Positions 23,417 through 34,818 of a DNA stretch of 64,000 nt are shown in pieces. Position 1 is the stretch's first letter, and the number at the start of each line of letters is the position of its first letter. Under the pieces are notes generated by a model, which made no database searches, was not told the origin of the DNA, and saw nothing but the letters and a program-made list of their open reading frames with translations. Made by a program: the position numbers and the translations under genes. The stretch is from Linanthus parryae (Eukaryota; Streptophyta; Magnoliopsida; Ericales; Polemoniaceae). The DNA lies in NCBI GenBank assembly GCA_023055425.1, contig JALGPY010000006.1:88323935-88387934 (forward strand). The letters are read 5' to 3'.

Positions 23417-23792
23417 GCGCGTGAAGGCACACAGCCGGATAGGCTTCAATGCGCAGGAACCAATGTACGCGTCGCCGCCACGCACCAATTCAAATACACG
23501 CAAATTCAGCCCCCGTGCGTCTCATTATGACCTAAAATCCCTAGAGTCGTGCCGTCTGGTCTTTTAGGGTTTTAGGCATGACGTCAGCTTTTCCTGTGAT
23601 TGCGCGATTCGACGGTGACGGTTGCGATTCGACTACTGAAAGGACGCGACTCCTCATTGTTTTTGGATAAATACTATGTGCTCTCCATTGTTTCAAAGCA
23701 TCACTTGTTTCTCTTAAAGTGAATGATACCCGAAAGCCTTCAAGAGCAGATTCAAGTGATCAATCATCAATTCTTCGTGTCAATCGTCTCCT

Positions 23793-24161
23793 TCAACTGG
23801 CTTCATCTAAACGAGCTTTACCAAAACAAGGTTGGCCTTGCTCAATTTCATTTAATGTACTGAAATATGCTTTGAACTGTGTTGGATCTGCAAACCCGTG
23901 ACTATTTGAAACATATTCGTTGAGAACTGCAAAAAGAGACCTTGTTCTTAACCCCAGAACTGATCTAATCACCGGATTTTGAATGTGGGGCTTCTGAAAT
24001 TCCAAGTAATATAAACAATTCCGAACTTCTAAACCCAGAATTGACCCTGAACTGTTCATCTTCTTTTGACAAAACATAGTTGCTTCAAACTGAAATTCAA
24101 ACTGAGTGTGTGTATTTCTCCCCCCTTTTTTCTTGCGCTTCCACAGGAATGGAAAAGACAA
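23793..24161 (-). CDS. Unidentified sense-strand ORF near Tat 3' end
   Basis: A 122-codon ORF in the same direction as pol, between the antisense gene and the 3' LTR, overlapping the start of the antisense gene by about 13 bases. It includes GLEVRNCLYYLEFQKPHIQN and FADPTQFKAYFSTLNEIEQG, which look protein-like rather than random. I do not recognise a family. In the second copy (63520-63768) the same ORF is interrupted after LFAVLNE by a small insertion, and further similar text follows beyond the stop at 23793. It may be a captured host-gene fragment or an extra ORF of the element. Confidence 0.35.
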   Translation of the reverse strand: MSFPFLWKRKKKGGRNTHTQFEFQFEATMFCQKKMNSSGSILGLEVRNCLYYLEFQKPHIQNPVIRSVLGLRTRSLFAVLNEYVSNSHGFADPTQFKAYFSTLNEIEQGQPCFGKARLDEAS

Positions 24162-27100
24162 AAGGAACCAAACCCGTTAAATAGGCCGAAGAAATACCTG
24201 ATCTTCCCCAAACCTTATGGCGGAAAGCCCCCTATTTGGGCGGAAAATATTTTTATCACGATAGGGTTAAGGTGAAGAACCTGCCGACTCCTGTTCCCTC
24301 TGGAGAGTTGCAAACATTGACCCCACCTGTTAATGCGGCAATGCTAGAATTGATCGATTCCAAGGATGTGGTTCGATTAGGGGTTGAAAATGGGTTTTTC
24401 CCCCATACTGCAATTTCTACCCAAGCATTTGTTCAGAAACTGGACTTCATGGATGAGTGGATTGACCACGCATTGATCCACCATGCCATCGCATTGAACA
24501 ATGCTGGCGTCTATTTCGCAGTCCGTGCTATGAACGGTGCTGCCGTGAAGTTGGACCATTCCATGCTTCTAAACGTTCTTTCCCGCTATTCGCCTGCGAC
24601 TCACACCTTCCACTTTGCTGAGTTCGAGGCTGCTCCCACTATGGAAGATGTACACATGTTGTATGATCTTTCTCCTGTTGGTGAGGTGGATCCTCTGAGT
24701 CCTTTGAGGACTGATGCAGAGCTTGCTCTGTACAAGCAGATGGAGGAATGCTTGTCGGAGGTAAAGAAAATTTCCACACGGTGGACACCTGCGAAAATTC
24801 TTCCCGACTGGCAGCTGGTTGATACATCTGCGAAGAACACCTAGGGCAAGTGGGTGCAGTACTTCTTTCGCGACTATGCGAGTAGTTGTATCACCAAGAA
24901 ACTCCTGAGCCAGAACCCAAAGGCGAAGAATTATGTGAACGGGAAAGGGTACCATCTCACCTTGTGTGGCTTTCTCTGTGCCTGGTTATCAAGGTACCTA
25001 ATTTATGGTCACCCTCATGATGGGGTTTTCTACCATGTCCTCCCTTTTGCTGTGAGATTGACCCTTGGTAAGAGGGTCGCACTTGGGCCGCTAGTCTTGG
25101 GCACCCTGTATCATAGATTGGACCAATTGGTTGTGGGGACCAAGGATTCTCCCGGTCGCCTTGATGTGTTGACTTATGTTAACATCGCATTCCTGACCAT
25201 GTGGGTTTTTGAGCGATGGCCCTCCTATGCTCCTGTTCCTTCTAGGCCCAGCAAATGGTGTGTCCCAGGTGCGGAGGATGAACTTTTCAGTGGAAGAGCT
25301 TCTCGATGGTTTGGAACCCATTTTCCTAAGTGTACCTGGAGCCTGATATGCGATGACCGAAGCAAGTTTACGGCTAGGCCTTACGCAACACGCATTGAAA
25401 ATCTGCGATGGTTCCCAAAGTTGTATCCTGCCAAACCTGTTGCCTTTCTCGGAAGAACTCCTTTTCGAGGGTCATGAGCGCTTCCATGAGCGTTATCGCG
25501 AATTCTTTCGCTGGTGTCTAAGGGGCTCTCTTCCTGCTCTTTCAGAGTATGTTCGTGAGCTTACTCCCAGGTACGAGAGGATCACAGTGGATGTTGATCC
25601 CACTCGCGTTTCTCCCCAGTTTGGTTTTGATGCGGTGGCGCCATCAGTCTGGCCTAGATCCATTGTAAGAGGCTGCTACAAGCGGCTGCTGTCTGGCGAG
25701 TGCCAAACGATCCTGAGGAGCAACCTTCCCTTCGATCAACCTTCAGGCGGCCGCGCAGGTCGCTACTCCAAGAATTGGGTCGCTTACTGGACCACCCAGC
25801 AGGCTAGATTTGAGACACAGTCGACCCCTCAACCCAGCAGGGCTCCTGTGATCAAGAGAAATTCCTTCCCCTTCCGTCCTAACTGCAGTTTGGATGACTC
25901 CCAGTATGGCAGCTACTCATTGCTGGACCATGAGAACCACTTGTGCCCATCCACCATCCTTGAAGAGAAGATGGCCGCAGTTAGGGATGGTGCTTCGCAT
26001 GTCATCAGGTACAGCGAAGATTTTGCCAAGGTAAACAATTTCCTTTGCGCGTGTTAAGTTTCTTTACTTTGATGTGTCGAAACTTATGCTTCATTTTCTT
26101 TTTTAGTGCTATCTGAGGAGGTTTGCATCTGGTGAGCGCTCCAAGTCGCTGATCAATACCATTGTTGCTGCGAGAAGGCAGGGTGAGCAAATTTTGCTAG
26201 CGATAGGATTGGCTTCATGCAATCGAGGCCCGAATTCGCGAGATAATGGATGCATTCGCCGACTCGCTGATAGACAACAATCCAGCCTTGGCTCCTCCCA
26301 GGAACGCTCCATCTCCTCCAGCAGTTGCCGCTCCAAGGGGAAAGACACCAAGGCAGAAGGGAATCACAATCTCTTCCCCTAGGAGTGCTCCAGCTTCCTC
26401 CCCTGCGAAGTCTCTTACTTCTAGGGACAAAGGCAAAGTTCGCATGCCAATCAAGGTGCGGAAAGAGCTCGCAGTCGATACTTTTGTTCCGTTTTGTCAG
26501 GAGGAAGAGGAGGATGAGAGGGGAGAGGTGAGAGAAAGAGATGATGATGAAGAAGAAGAAAGAGTCGAAAGTGAAGGAGAAGAAGAAAGAGGTGAGATAC
26601 AAGAGGAAGATTCAGAAGGTATCTCGAACGCACTTATCTTCTCAATACTTTAGCTCTCGCACTCTTTATTGAACAATTTTTTCTTTCGCAGATGATGATG
26701 CAGAAACCATCAGCGGCCTTCTGGCCAAGAAGCAGAAAAGGGGTTCTAACTCTGGCGTTTCCAGCGAATCCATAGACGAGGATATCCTTGCCGAGTCTAC
26801 AAGAACAGCTGCGGAGGCTGCTGAAAGAAGAAGTAAGCGAGAAGAAGATGAGATCGAACTCATAACGCAGAGGAGTTTGGAAGAGCAACATGTTGACGAC
26901 TTGGTGCAGCAAGCCGATGAGGAAGATGCGGCGGATGATTTGGATGCGGCTGCTTTGGAACAGGCTCAAGCAGATTTTGAGGAAATCGCAGGTGGTAAAC
27001 AAGGTGAGATTTTTAACCTTGCTGACTTATCAAGAAGTGATTACGGGTGCATTAAAGCACGACTTGTCAAAAGTCGACATCCGCCGATGGCTAGTAAGCA

Positions 27101-28540
27101 AGTGCGGTGAACCCTCAGGTAATTATTCAAGCAGTGTTTGTAAACTAGGCTTAGTAACCCAAGCATCATCATAACTGGCTTCTTCGCACCCCATGTCACG
27201 CCCACCTTAAGGATGTGCTTAATGAAGATACCTTAGTAGGATACGGTGTTGCGTCTTTAGCATACGATGAAGATGCCACAATCCCACCTACGCGTGGAGG
27301 TGCTCGCTCTTGGTTTATCAAAATAATAAAAAATTGCGTGATACAAGTTACCTCACATTTTCCTGTCTTTATCGCAGGTGATGCCGAGGAGGCCATGCCG
27401 GAACAGAGAATTCAACCCTCTGCATCTTATGCCCCAGAGCGAAGCTCTCATATTGAGAAGCCTGTCGCAGCTGCCGAGTATGCAGGAGAGCCCTTGGAGG
27501 ATGTCATTGAAGTTTCTGATGACATCGAAGCTGACACCGTGCTAATGGAGGAAGACGCTAATGCTGCAGCTGAGGAAATGGAGACAGATGCTGCTAGGGC
27601 TGAGGTTCATGAGAATGAGCAGGTCGTGGAAGACATAACATCACATGCAAATGTGAATGTTCAAATGAGTGCTCCTGAGCCCCACGAGCCCCTCGCACCT
27701 GAAGGAGTTCCTGGTCGAGCAGCAGCTACTAATTTTGCCATTCCTTCAACAGAGATAGAGCTTCCAGAGGTTCCCCAAGCAGAGATAGAGCTTCCAGAAG
27801 TTCCCCAAGCATGGAGTTTTTGGAGCTCGCAAGTGGGAGCTGCAATCGCACCTGTGGCGGCCTATACCCTTCCTGCCAACTATGAGTAACTAGAGCTCGC
27901 AGCTGATAGACGAGCAATGGAGCGAGGACAGACTTCAGCTCTGCCAGCAACGCGCATTCCTTCTTTACGCGAGATCCTTGAAGGAACCGGTATGTTACCA
28001 TTTTTCGCATTTTGCACTCTTCATTTACAAGTTTCATGCTCTAAACTTGCATCAACATTGTTAGGGTTCAAGCAAGATGATGTGAACTGGCTAGTTCAGA
28101 TGCGTCTCTCTTATCCTCGGTCATTTGCGAGGTCTCTAGAGATAGAGCCATATAACAGAAGGCTGTTCTTGACCAACGCAATCTGGATTTTGGAGCAGCT
28201 GTCTGTGGCCACTCCTGCGACCATTTCTCCTCAAAGTGCGCACCTGCTTTTCAGCACATGCCAAGGCCTTCAAGCCAAAGTTCAAGGCAAGCTAGGCTTC
28301 GGGTATATTCTCAACATGGTTACCCAGATTCGCGCAGCTGTGAATTTGAAACACGGCTTCCACAACCTCGCAGCTGAAGGGCGAATGGTAGAGGAGCAAA
28401 GGCAGAAGGCTGAAGAGGCTGTCAAACTCTTACATGAGATGAGCGCCAAGTACGAGCAGTTGAAGCGGGAAGTGGACCAAGTGAGAGATACATCACTCTT
28501 GTTTTCTCCTGGTGACCCCTTGATCAAAGATTTATTTTGA
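24149..28540 (+). pseudogene. Antisense spliced plant-mobile-domain gene of Tat element
   Basis: Runs opposite to pol. Exon 1 (24149-26030) encodes a plant mobile domain (aminotransferase-like, MAIN-like) with THTFHFAEFEAAPTMEDV and LCGFLCAWLSRYLIY. Good GT/AG introns follow at 26031-26106, 26619-26691, 27004-27377 and 27990-28064, each keeping frame. Exon 2 is proline-rich then very acidic; exon 3 is acidic; exon 4 has a tandem EIELPEVPQA repeat (27751-27809); exon 5 ends in a coiled-coil-like stretch (EEQRQKAEEAVKLLHEMSAK). Decay: stops at 24182, 24842 and 27886, and frameshifts near 25470 and 26219. Antisense extra ORFs with this domain are known in Tat elements; their function is unclear. 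The start at 24149 is followed by a stop after 11 codons in both copies, so the true start may lie elsewhere. Confidence 0.8.
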
Positions 28541-29817
28541 AAAATAGCAAATGTTTGTTTGAAACAAAAAACATTATTGTAATGTTGCTAGGGTTTCTCC
28601 CCCTTTTTTTTAAGACTTGCATGCCCCGTTTTGCCCTTCTGGGGATTTGTTCAAGCATTTTATGCGTATCAATTATGACGTCACTTGGTGACATATCTAC
28701 CTTGATTTTCGCGCTAATTACTTATTAGATAAGCACGATTTCCTTGGGAAGTCCATCCGTATCATGACCTTCCGTCATTAATTAGGGCACGCCACCGAAT
28801 CGTCGTAGCCTTTAGTAGGGTAATTGAATGTTACCTCTTTTAAGACGCAAGTAATTGATTCTTACCCCTTTTCCAAGCTTTGCTGACTCAGCCGGGGAAC
28901 CGAAGGGTCTCCATAGGGTCTATATAAATCCTGCCTCTTGCTGCTTGGGTTCTTCATCCCAAAATGTGGCTTGCCATAAGTCCTTACGACTGCTGGCTTC
29001 AACGCTTGTCTTTTGTTGGTTCATGGCAATTTCAAGTTATGAAACTTGAGTTTGTGCTTTTTTCCATAGAAATAGTTTGCAAGATCTTCTTTACGAAGCT
29101 TATTGATCTTCATAACCATCGTAAAGAAGATGTACATAATACCTCATGCTTGTTCGAAGATTTTTCTTCGTCTATTATGTTTGCAAGTCGTATTTCCGGC
29201 TGCCTTCCGGCGAGGTGCAGTTCGGTACTGACCTTCTTATCAACTCGTAATGAACGGAGTGTTTCTCCTCTAGCTTTCCCGGAGGTAAACTATTTTCCTT
29301 CACGTTCTTGAACTAGGGGTGGCGAGCCGTTGTGCTCGTCTCCGTGGACAAGGAGCTTCCTGCTCCAGGAGTTGCTCCCTGCCTGTTCTTCACCACCGCA
29401 TCCTCCTGAACAGGTGGTTCATCTGGCACATCTCTTGGGCAGAAGACCAGACAGAGGCCTTGTGCAGATCCGGGATCTTGACGCTAACGTCGCATAGCTT
29501 TGTTAGGAATAATAGGCCGCTCATTTTTATAGTAAGATTTACCTTACCATTAGCTTTCACTTTGTAAGCTGCTATCTAGACAGATAGATTGTAAGTCATT
29601 TTGACTCTCAATAAAATACACTTTTGAGTATTTGCTGTCCTCTCTTTGATAGAACAGTTTGTAATATCGCATGCGAGCCGGCTATAAACAAGTTATGTTT
29701 CTTTCGCCTTTTGCATTTGGATATTTGCCTGCATAATTCTTCGTTTTACACAGGGTGTTGCTGCTCTAGTTGGCTATCTAATAGATAGGTTCGCAGCTCA
29801 TAAAGATCATACATTAG
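28541..29817. other. Tat spacer, no recognised gene
   Basis: Non-coding-looking stretch between the antisense gene and the tandem repeats. Near 29570 and 29770 it has isolated copies of the CTATCT..AGATAG hairpin that later becomes tandem. Plus-strand ORFs 28964-29311 and 29319-29567 have no known features. Confidence 0.5.
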
Positions 29818-30115
29818 AGCTGCTATCTTAAGCAGATTAGTTTTTAGATCGTTTTAGATCGCATTTGCGCAGTGCTGCTATCTCGGCAGATAGGCTTTAC
29901 GGTCACTTTAGATCGCATTTGCATAGTGCTGCTATCTCGGCAGATAGGCTTGAGGATCACTTAAGATCAGATTTAAGTATTGCTGCTATCTCGGCAGATA
30001 GGCTTCGGATCAATTAAGATCATATTTGATTAGTGCTGCTATCTCAGCAGATAGGCTTTGGATCAATTAAGATCGCATTTGATTAGTGCTGCTGTCTCAG
30101 CAGATAGGCTTTGTT
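29818..30115. repeat. 54-bp minisatellite, about six copies, stem-loop core
   Basis: Units start at about 29818, 29874, 29928, 29982, 30034 and 30088, a period of 52-56 bases. Each full unit contains CTATCTCGGCAGATAG or a close variant, a perfect 6-bp stem with a 4-base loop, followed by GATC-rich sequence. Such tandem blocks between pol and the 3' LTR are common in Tat elements. Confidence 0.9.
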
Positions 30116-30204
30116 GTTACGAAACAGAGAAGTAAATGAAGCGATAAAAGACAGCCAAAGTCATAAAATTCTTCCCATTTGGGAGAAGTATTTTATCATA
30201 AATA

Positions 30205-30290
30205 CCCTCATATGGGAGAGGCAAAATTACAAGTCCCTCATATGGGAGAGGCCAGGTTACAAATCCCTCATATGGGAGGAACGACGCATG
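30205..30290. repeat. 30-bp tandem repeat, three copies
   Basis: Units begin CCCTCATATGGGAG at 30205, 30235 and 30265; a weaker relative (CCCATTTGGGAG) lies near 30175. The core is nearly palindromic. Confidence 0.85.
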
Positions 30291-30350
30291 AGTTTATCAC
30301 AATACTAGGCGTAAATAGGTATTGTAATATGATGCATTTAAAGAGAGGAG

Positions 30351-31950
30351 TTAAGGATAATACTTCTTAATCCAGCGCATGTTAACTGATCTTGGGGTTG
30401 TCGCCGTCCCATGTAGTCTCTGTATGTTGCAGTAGCCACTGTCAAAGACTTCTTTGACTTCAAATGGTCCTTCCCAGTTGGCTGCGAACTTTGGATGAGC
30501 CGCCTCCCGCATGCAGTGATCTGAAGCGCGCAGGACCAAGTCCCCAACCGCGAAATCTCGATGTTGGACTGTTTTTTTATATGTGCGAGCGATCCTCTCC
30601 TTGTACCGTTTATTAGTCCGCTTGGCTTGTTCTCGCTTTTCCTCCAATAAGATCAAGTCATGATCGCGCTGATTGTCGTATAATGCATGAAAGGCCAATC
30701 TTGCAGAGTTGATTTTCACCTCCGCCGGTACTATAGCTTCAGCTCCATAGCATAAAAGAAATGGGGAAACTCCTGTGGGAGTCCTCGGAGAAGTTCGGTA
30801 CGCCCACAATGCTATGTTCAAAGAATCGCCCGTTTCTTGTGATCGTCTGCGACCATCTTGCTCAGGATTCTTAGCAGCGTCTTGTTAGTCGCTTCTGCTT
30901 GAACATTCCCTTTTGGATAATAGGGAGTGGAGCAGACCTGCCTTATATTGTACTCCGCTAGCTTGGCGGCCACCTGGCGATTTACAAAAGGGGTACCATT
31001 ATCCGAGAGAACTATGTTGGGAATCCCAAACTTGTATATGATGTTCTATTGGATGAAATGGACTACATCAAGCGCATTTGCTGTCTTCAGCGGTATTGCC
31101 TCCACCCACTTAGTGAAAAGCTCGGTCGCGGTGAGGATAAAATGGTTCCCATGTGAGGCTGGTCAAATAGGGCCAACAAAATCCAGAGCCCAAGTGTGGA
31201 ATGGCCTTGGTGTCCCCAACGCATGTAGATCTACAGCAGGGGCATGTACGAGGTTGCCTTTGAATTGACACTCCTGGCATCTCCTTACTTTAGCGTGGCA
31301 ATCTTCCTCCATGGTGGGCTAGAAATAGCCAACCGTGAGGAGTTGTCTGCATAGTTTTGCATCTCCCTGGTGCTCCACTTGGTGAGAGAGGTCCATCACC
31401 TCTTGCGCTTCCTTGCTGTCTAGGCATCGAAGCAGATTACCCTCGTGACCCCTTCGCCAGAGTATGTTTTCTTGCACTACGTACCGGGCTGCTTTCCTTT
31501 TCAGTTTCTCGACTTCTTTTCTCGACTCAGGATCGATTCCCTGTGTAAGAAATCGAAGAGTGGCTTCCTCCAATCCATGTCATCATCGACCAGAGCAGTT
31601 GTTAAAGAGTCCTTGATCAATGCGCAACTCTCGCAGTTCCCTTGGACTAACGCCGTAGCCGTTGACATGTCCGGCCAGTGAATCCCATACCTTTGGGCTT
31701 TCCGATAGACTGACACCTTACTTTCCCCGCAAGTATGCTGGTGAATCTTTTCCAACAGTTTGTCCCTCCTGCTGCGAGACGCATCGCATGAGTATTCCAC
31801 CTGGGCCGTTGTAGTAGAGAGTGTTGTCATGTATGCAGTACCCCTTAGTGGATGCCCAATTTTCTTTACTCGTTCCCTCTGCGATGGCATGTAATATTGG
31901 CTTCCTCCAGTCTGCATCGTCCATGCATTCATCCTCGTACGCGTCCTCTT
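30351..31950 (-). pseudogene. Tat integrase, broken
   Basis: Read right to left. The zinc-binding part in frame 31501-31932 has KIHQHTCGESK and NCESCALIKD (H-H-C-C). The core at about 31320-30830 has the catalytic residues in context, WALDFVGP, VLSDNGTPF and VQAEATNK, but stops follow WALDFVGPI (near 31169) and interrupt the frame near 31048. The C-terminal part in frame 30351-30821 has ALWAYRTSPRTPTGVSPF and a GDLVLR segment, ending at a stop at 30351. A frame change occurs near 30825. Integrase would join cDNA to the host chromosome; this copy cannot be made whole. Confidence 0.9.
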
Positions 31951-33267
31951 TCAACGCGATGACACTCGTACTTCAATCGAAATTCTCGCGGGGAACTTAT
32001 CCGCACTAACCTTAGATCCCAGAGTGGCCAAAGCATCAGCATGCCGATTATCTGATCTAGGTGTATGCTCGTACCTGACGTCGCAGAATTGTTGCACCAG
32101 CTTCTGTACCAAAGTCTGGTAGGGCAATAGATTTACTTCTTTTAATCCATACTCGCCTGAAGCTTGTTTGACGATTAGCTTGGAATCCCCCATAACCGTC
32201 AAATTGCTTACTTCTAGTGCCCTGGCTGCGCGGAGACCTGCAATGAGAGCCTCATACTCCGCTTCGTTGTTGGTGACTGCGAAATCGAGTTTTGTGGAAA
32301 TTTGTATGACCTCTCCATCGGGTTTGGTCAGAACTATTTCAATTCCTCCACCTTTCCTTGTTGACGATCCATCGAAATGAAGTGTCCAGTAAGGCAACTC
32401 AACTGCATAGATCTCGGGTCCCTCTAGTTCCTCCTCGATCATGGGCTCGTGGCTGTTATCAGGGACCTGTGCTAGTGAATCCGCCACCACTTGCGATTTG
32501 ATTGCCCGTGGTTGAACGCACGTGATGTCGTATTGAGAGATGGTCATATACCATTTTGCCAGTCTTCCTCCAGGAGAAGTGTGAGTCAAGAGGTACCGTA
32601 TGGGGTCACTCTTTGTAACCACTACCACTTTGTGCGAGGAGAAGTAGTGCTTCAAATTTTCTATTACAAAGAATAGAGCGAGGCAGTGACACTCAATATC
32701 TGTGTACCTTGATTCGGCTGGTTGCACTATGCGAGAGATGTAGTAAATCGGCCTTTCTTGCCCTTCATATTCCTGAGCCAAAAGTGCCCCTATATACCTC
32801 TTTGTTGATGTTAGGTACAACAAAAGAGGCGATCCGAGCTGTGGTGCGATCATTACCCGTTGTGATGTCAACAAGTCCTTTAGCCTCCCGAACGCGGCTT
32901 CATGTTCTGTGGTCCAGTTGTACACAACATTCTTCTTGAGGAGATCGCTGAAGCAGAAGGTTATTTCTGCGATCGCAGGGATGAACCTTTGCAGGTAAGA
33001 TAACTTCCCCAAGAATGTTTTCAGAGCACTCTGATTGTGCGGCGCCGTCATGCTAGTGATGGCTGATACTTTTGCGGGATCAGGCTTGATGCCCTGGCGA
33101 TGTATTACACATCCCAAGAACTTCCCCGAGGTCACTCCGAATGCGCACTTCATGGGGTTCATCTTTAGCTGGAAACTTTTGCATCTTTCGAATACTTTCC
33201 GCAGGTCCCCCAAGTGGTCCGCTTCTTCCTTGGACTTAACAACCAAGTCATCATCGTAAAATTCCAC
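31951..33267 (-). pseudogene. Tat RT thumb, RNase H and second (archaeal-type) RNase H
   Basis: A 438-codon open stretch, the best preserved part of pol. It begins at the RT catalytic box, here FYDDDLVVKS where YVDD is usual, so valine has become aspartate. It continues through the RT connection (KFLGCVIHRQGIKPDP) and the first RNase H (QERPIYYISR). A second RNase H then begins at YWTLHFDGSSTRKGGG and includes TNNEAEYEALIAGL and HADALATLGS. Two RNase H domains in a row mark the Tat group. The frame upstream is offset by one base and a stop near 33288. Confidence 0.9.
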
Positions 33268-33287
33268 TTCTTGTGCATCATGTCATA

Positions 33288-34793
33288 TTATAGAGACATC
33301 ATGGCTCGCTGATAGGTGGCGCCTGCGTTCTTGAGTCCAAACGACATAACCGTATAATTAAAGACTCCTACCGGCGTGATGAACGCAGTTTTTCGTGCAT
33401 CTTCAGGGTCCATTTTGATCTGATTGTACCCACTGAAACCATCCATGAAACTGAACATGCGATGACCCGCATTCGAATCGTTGAGTAGATCGATGTTGGG
33501 CAGCGGAAAATCATCCTTAGGGCAGAAACGGTTAAGATCTCGGAAGTCTACACAAAGGCGAAGCTGCCCATTCTTCTTTACCACAGGCACGATGTTAGCC
33601 AACCATGTAGGATGGTGATTTGGCTCGATGAATTTGGCAGTCAGTAGCTTGACAATTTCTTGCTTTATTTTCACGTTTATCTCCGGCCTGAAGCTCCTTG
33701 TGCTCTGCTTTACCGGCTTAGATCCTGGGATTACATCTAACCTGTGCATGGTGATGCTCGTGTCCAAACTGGTCATCTTGTGCTCTTCCTCGCTTGTGAG
33801 ATCTGCACCTAGAAAGACGGGTCTCTTCTTTTCTTCGCTTGGGCTTAGGAATACTTCCTTCAGCTCCTGCTTCTGCGGTTTCGGCTTATCCTCCATGCAC
33901 TCAGGCGCCTCTCTTAGCTTATCCTCCAAAACATCTGGTGTTGGCTTGATTTGATTGATTTGCTTAGGGATATCCCCATGCTCGCGTGGGGGTATCCCCG
34001 CGCACCTTCATATGCGGATTTCTTCCTGTTTTCGTAGAAGCTTTCTATCTCTTTGCCCGCGGGATCATGTTTTACTATCCTTTTCAGAGTGTACACGTTC
34101 TTCTTTTGGTAGTCGACCTGCGGTGCCTCTTCTCGCGCAGGCGACTTTTCCTTGGCCTCCTCCCTTGTCACCATCACTCCTGCTGGTGATTGATCCTTGA
34201 TGTCCTCCCATCGAGGCAAAGGAGTCGGATTAAACGGCCCTGGAGTTTGCTCGTCTGCCATTTCAGTGAACCACACTGCTTCGTTAAGGTGCGCCTCATC
34301 CAAAAATGGATTTACCGAAGCGGGTATCACCAATATTCTGTCGTTCCAGATAGCCTTCATCACCTGGTGGGCTGTCGAGGGGACTGCATCGAAGCGATGA
34401 ATCCAAGCTCGCCCTATGATCATGTGATACGTAGTGTTCGCATCAATGACGTATAATTTGGCTGAACATTTGATTTTGCCTATCTGGACACCCAGACGGA
34501 TCCATCCTATCGTCATCCTAGAACCGCTTCCAAATTCCATCAGCGGATGGACGTCTGACGATCTTCTGCTTCGGGATTCCCGCCAACTTTAGAGTGTTGA
34601 GCGAGACCACGTTAACTGCCGCTCCTCCATCGACGAACGCCCTTTTGAACTCAACACCATTGATTACTGCCGTTACGTACAAAGGCTTTTGGTGGCTCGC
34701 ATCTGTCTTCTTGTCGCTTGCGGAGAAGGTCATGACCTTTTCTGTGGAACGAGATGCTCTGAAAACTTTTGGAGACCACGATGTCTTCTTCAT
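33288..34793 (-). pseudogene. Tat protease and RT palm region, broken
   Basis: Three frames cover this part. 34518-34793 has the protease-like FVDGGAAVNVVSLNTL, where D-S/T-G is replaced by D-G-G as in many Tat elements. 33914-34540 continues the protease fold (YHMIIGRAWIHRF) and a charged linker. 33288-33929 is the RT finger and palm with RLCVDFRDLNRFCPKDDFPL and FGLKNAGATYQRAM. The frames are separated by one-base shifts near 34530 and 33920, and the RT is cut from its catalytic box by a stop at 33288. Confidence 0.9.
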
Positions 34794-34818
34794 AATCCTC
34801 TGCTATCCTTAGGATCGC

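Noticed and set aside
26451..26863. Minus-strand serine/leucine-rich ORFs
   Set aside because: They are shadows of the acidic exons of the antisense mobile-domain gene.
29818..30290. CRISPR-like array
   Set aside because: Units are fully tandem with no unique spacers, and the setting is a plant retrotransposon.
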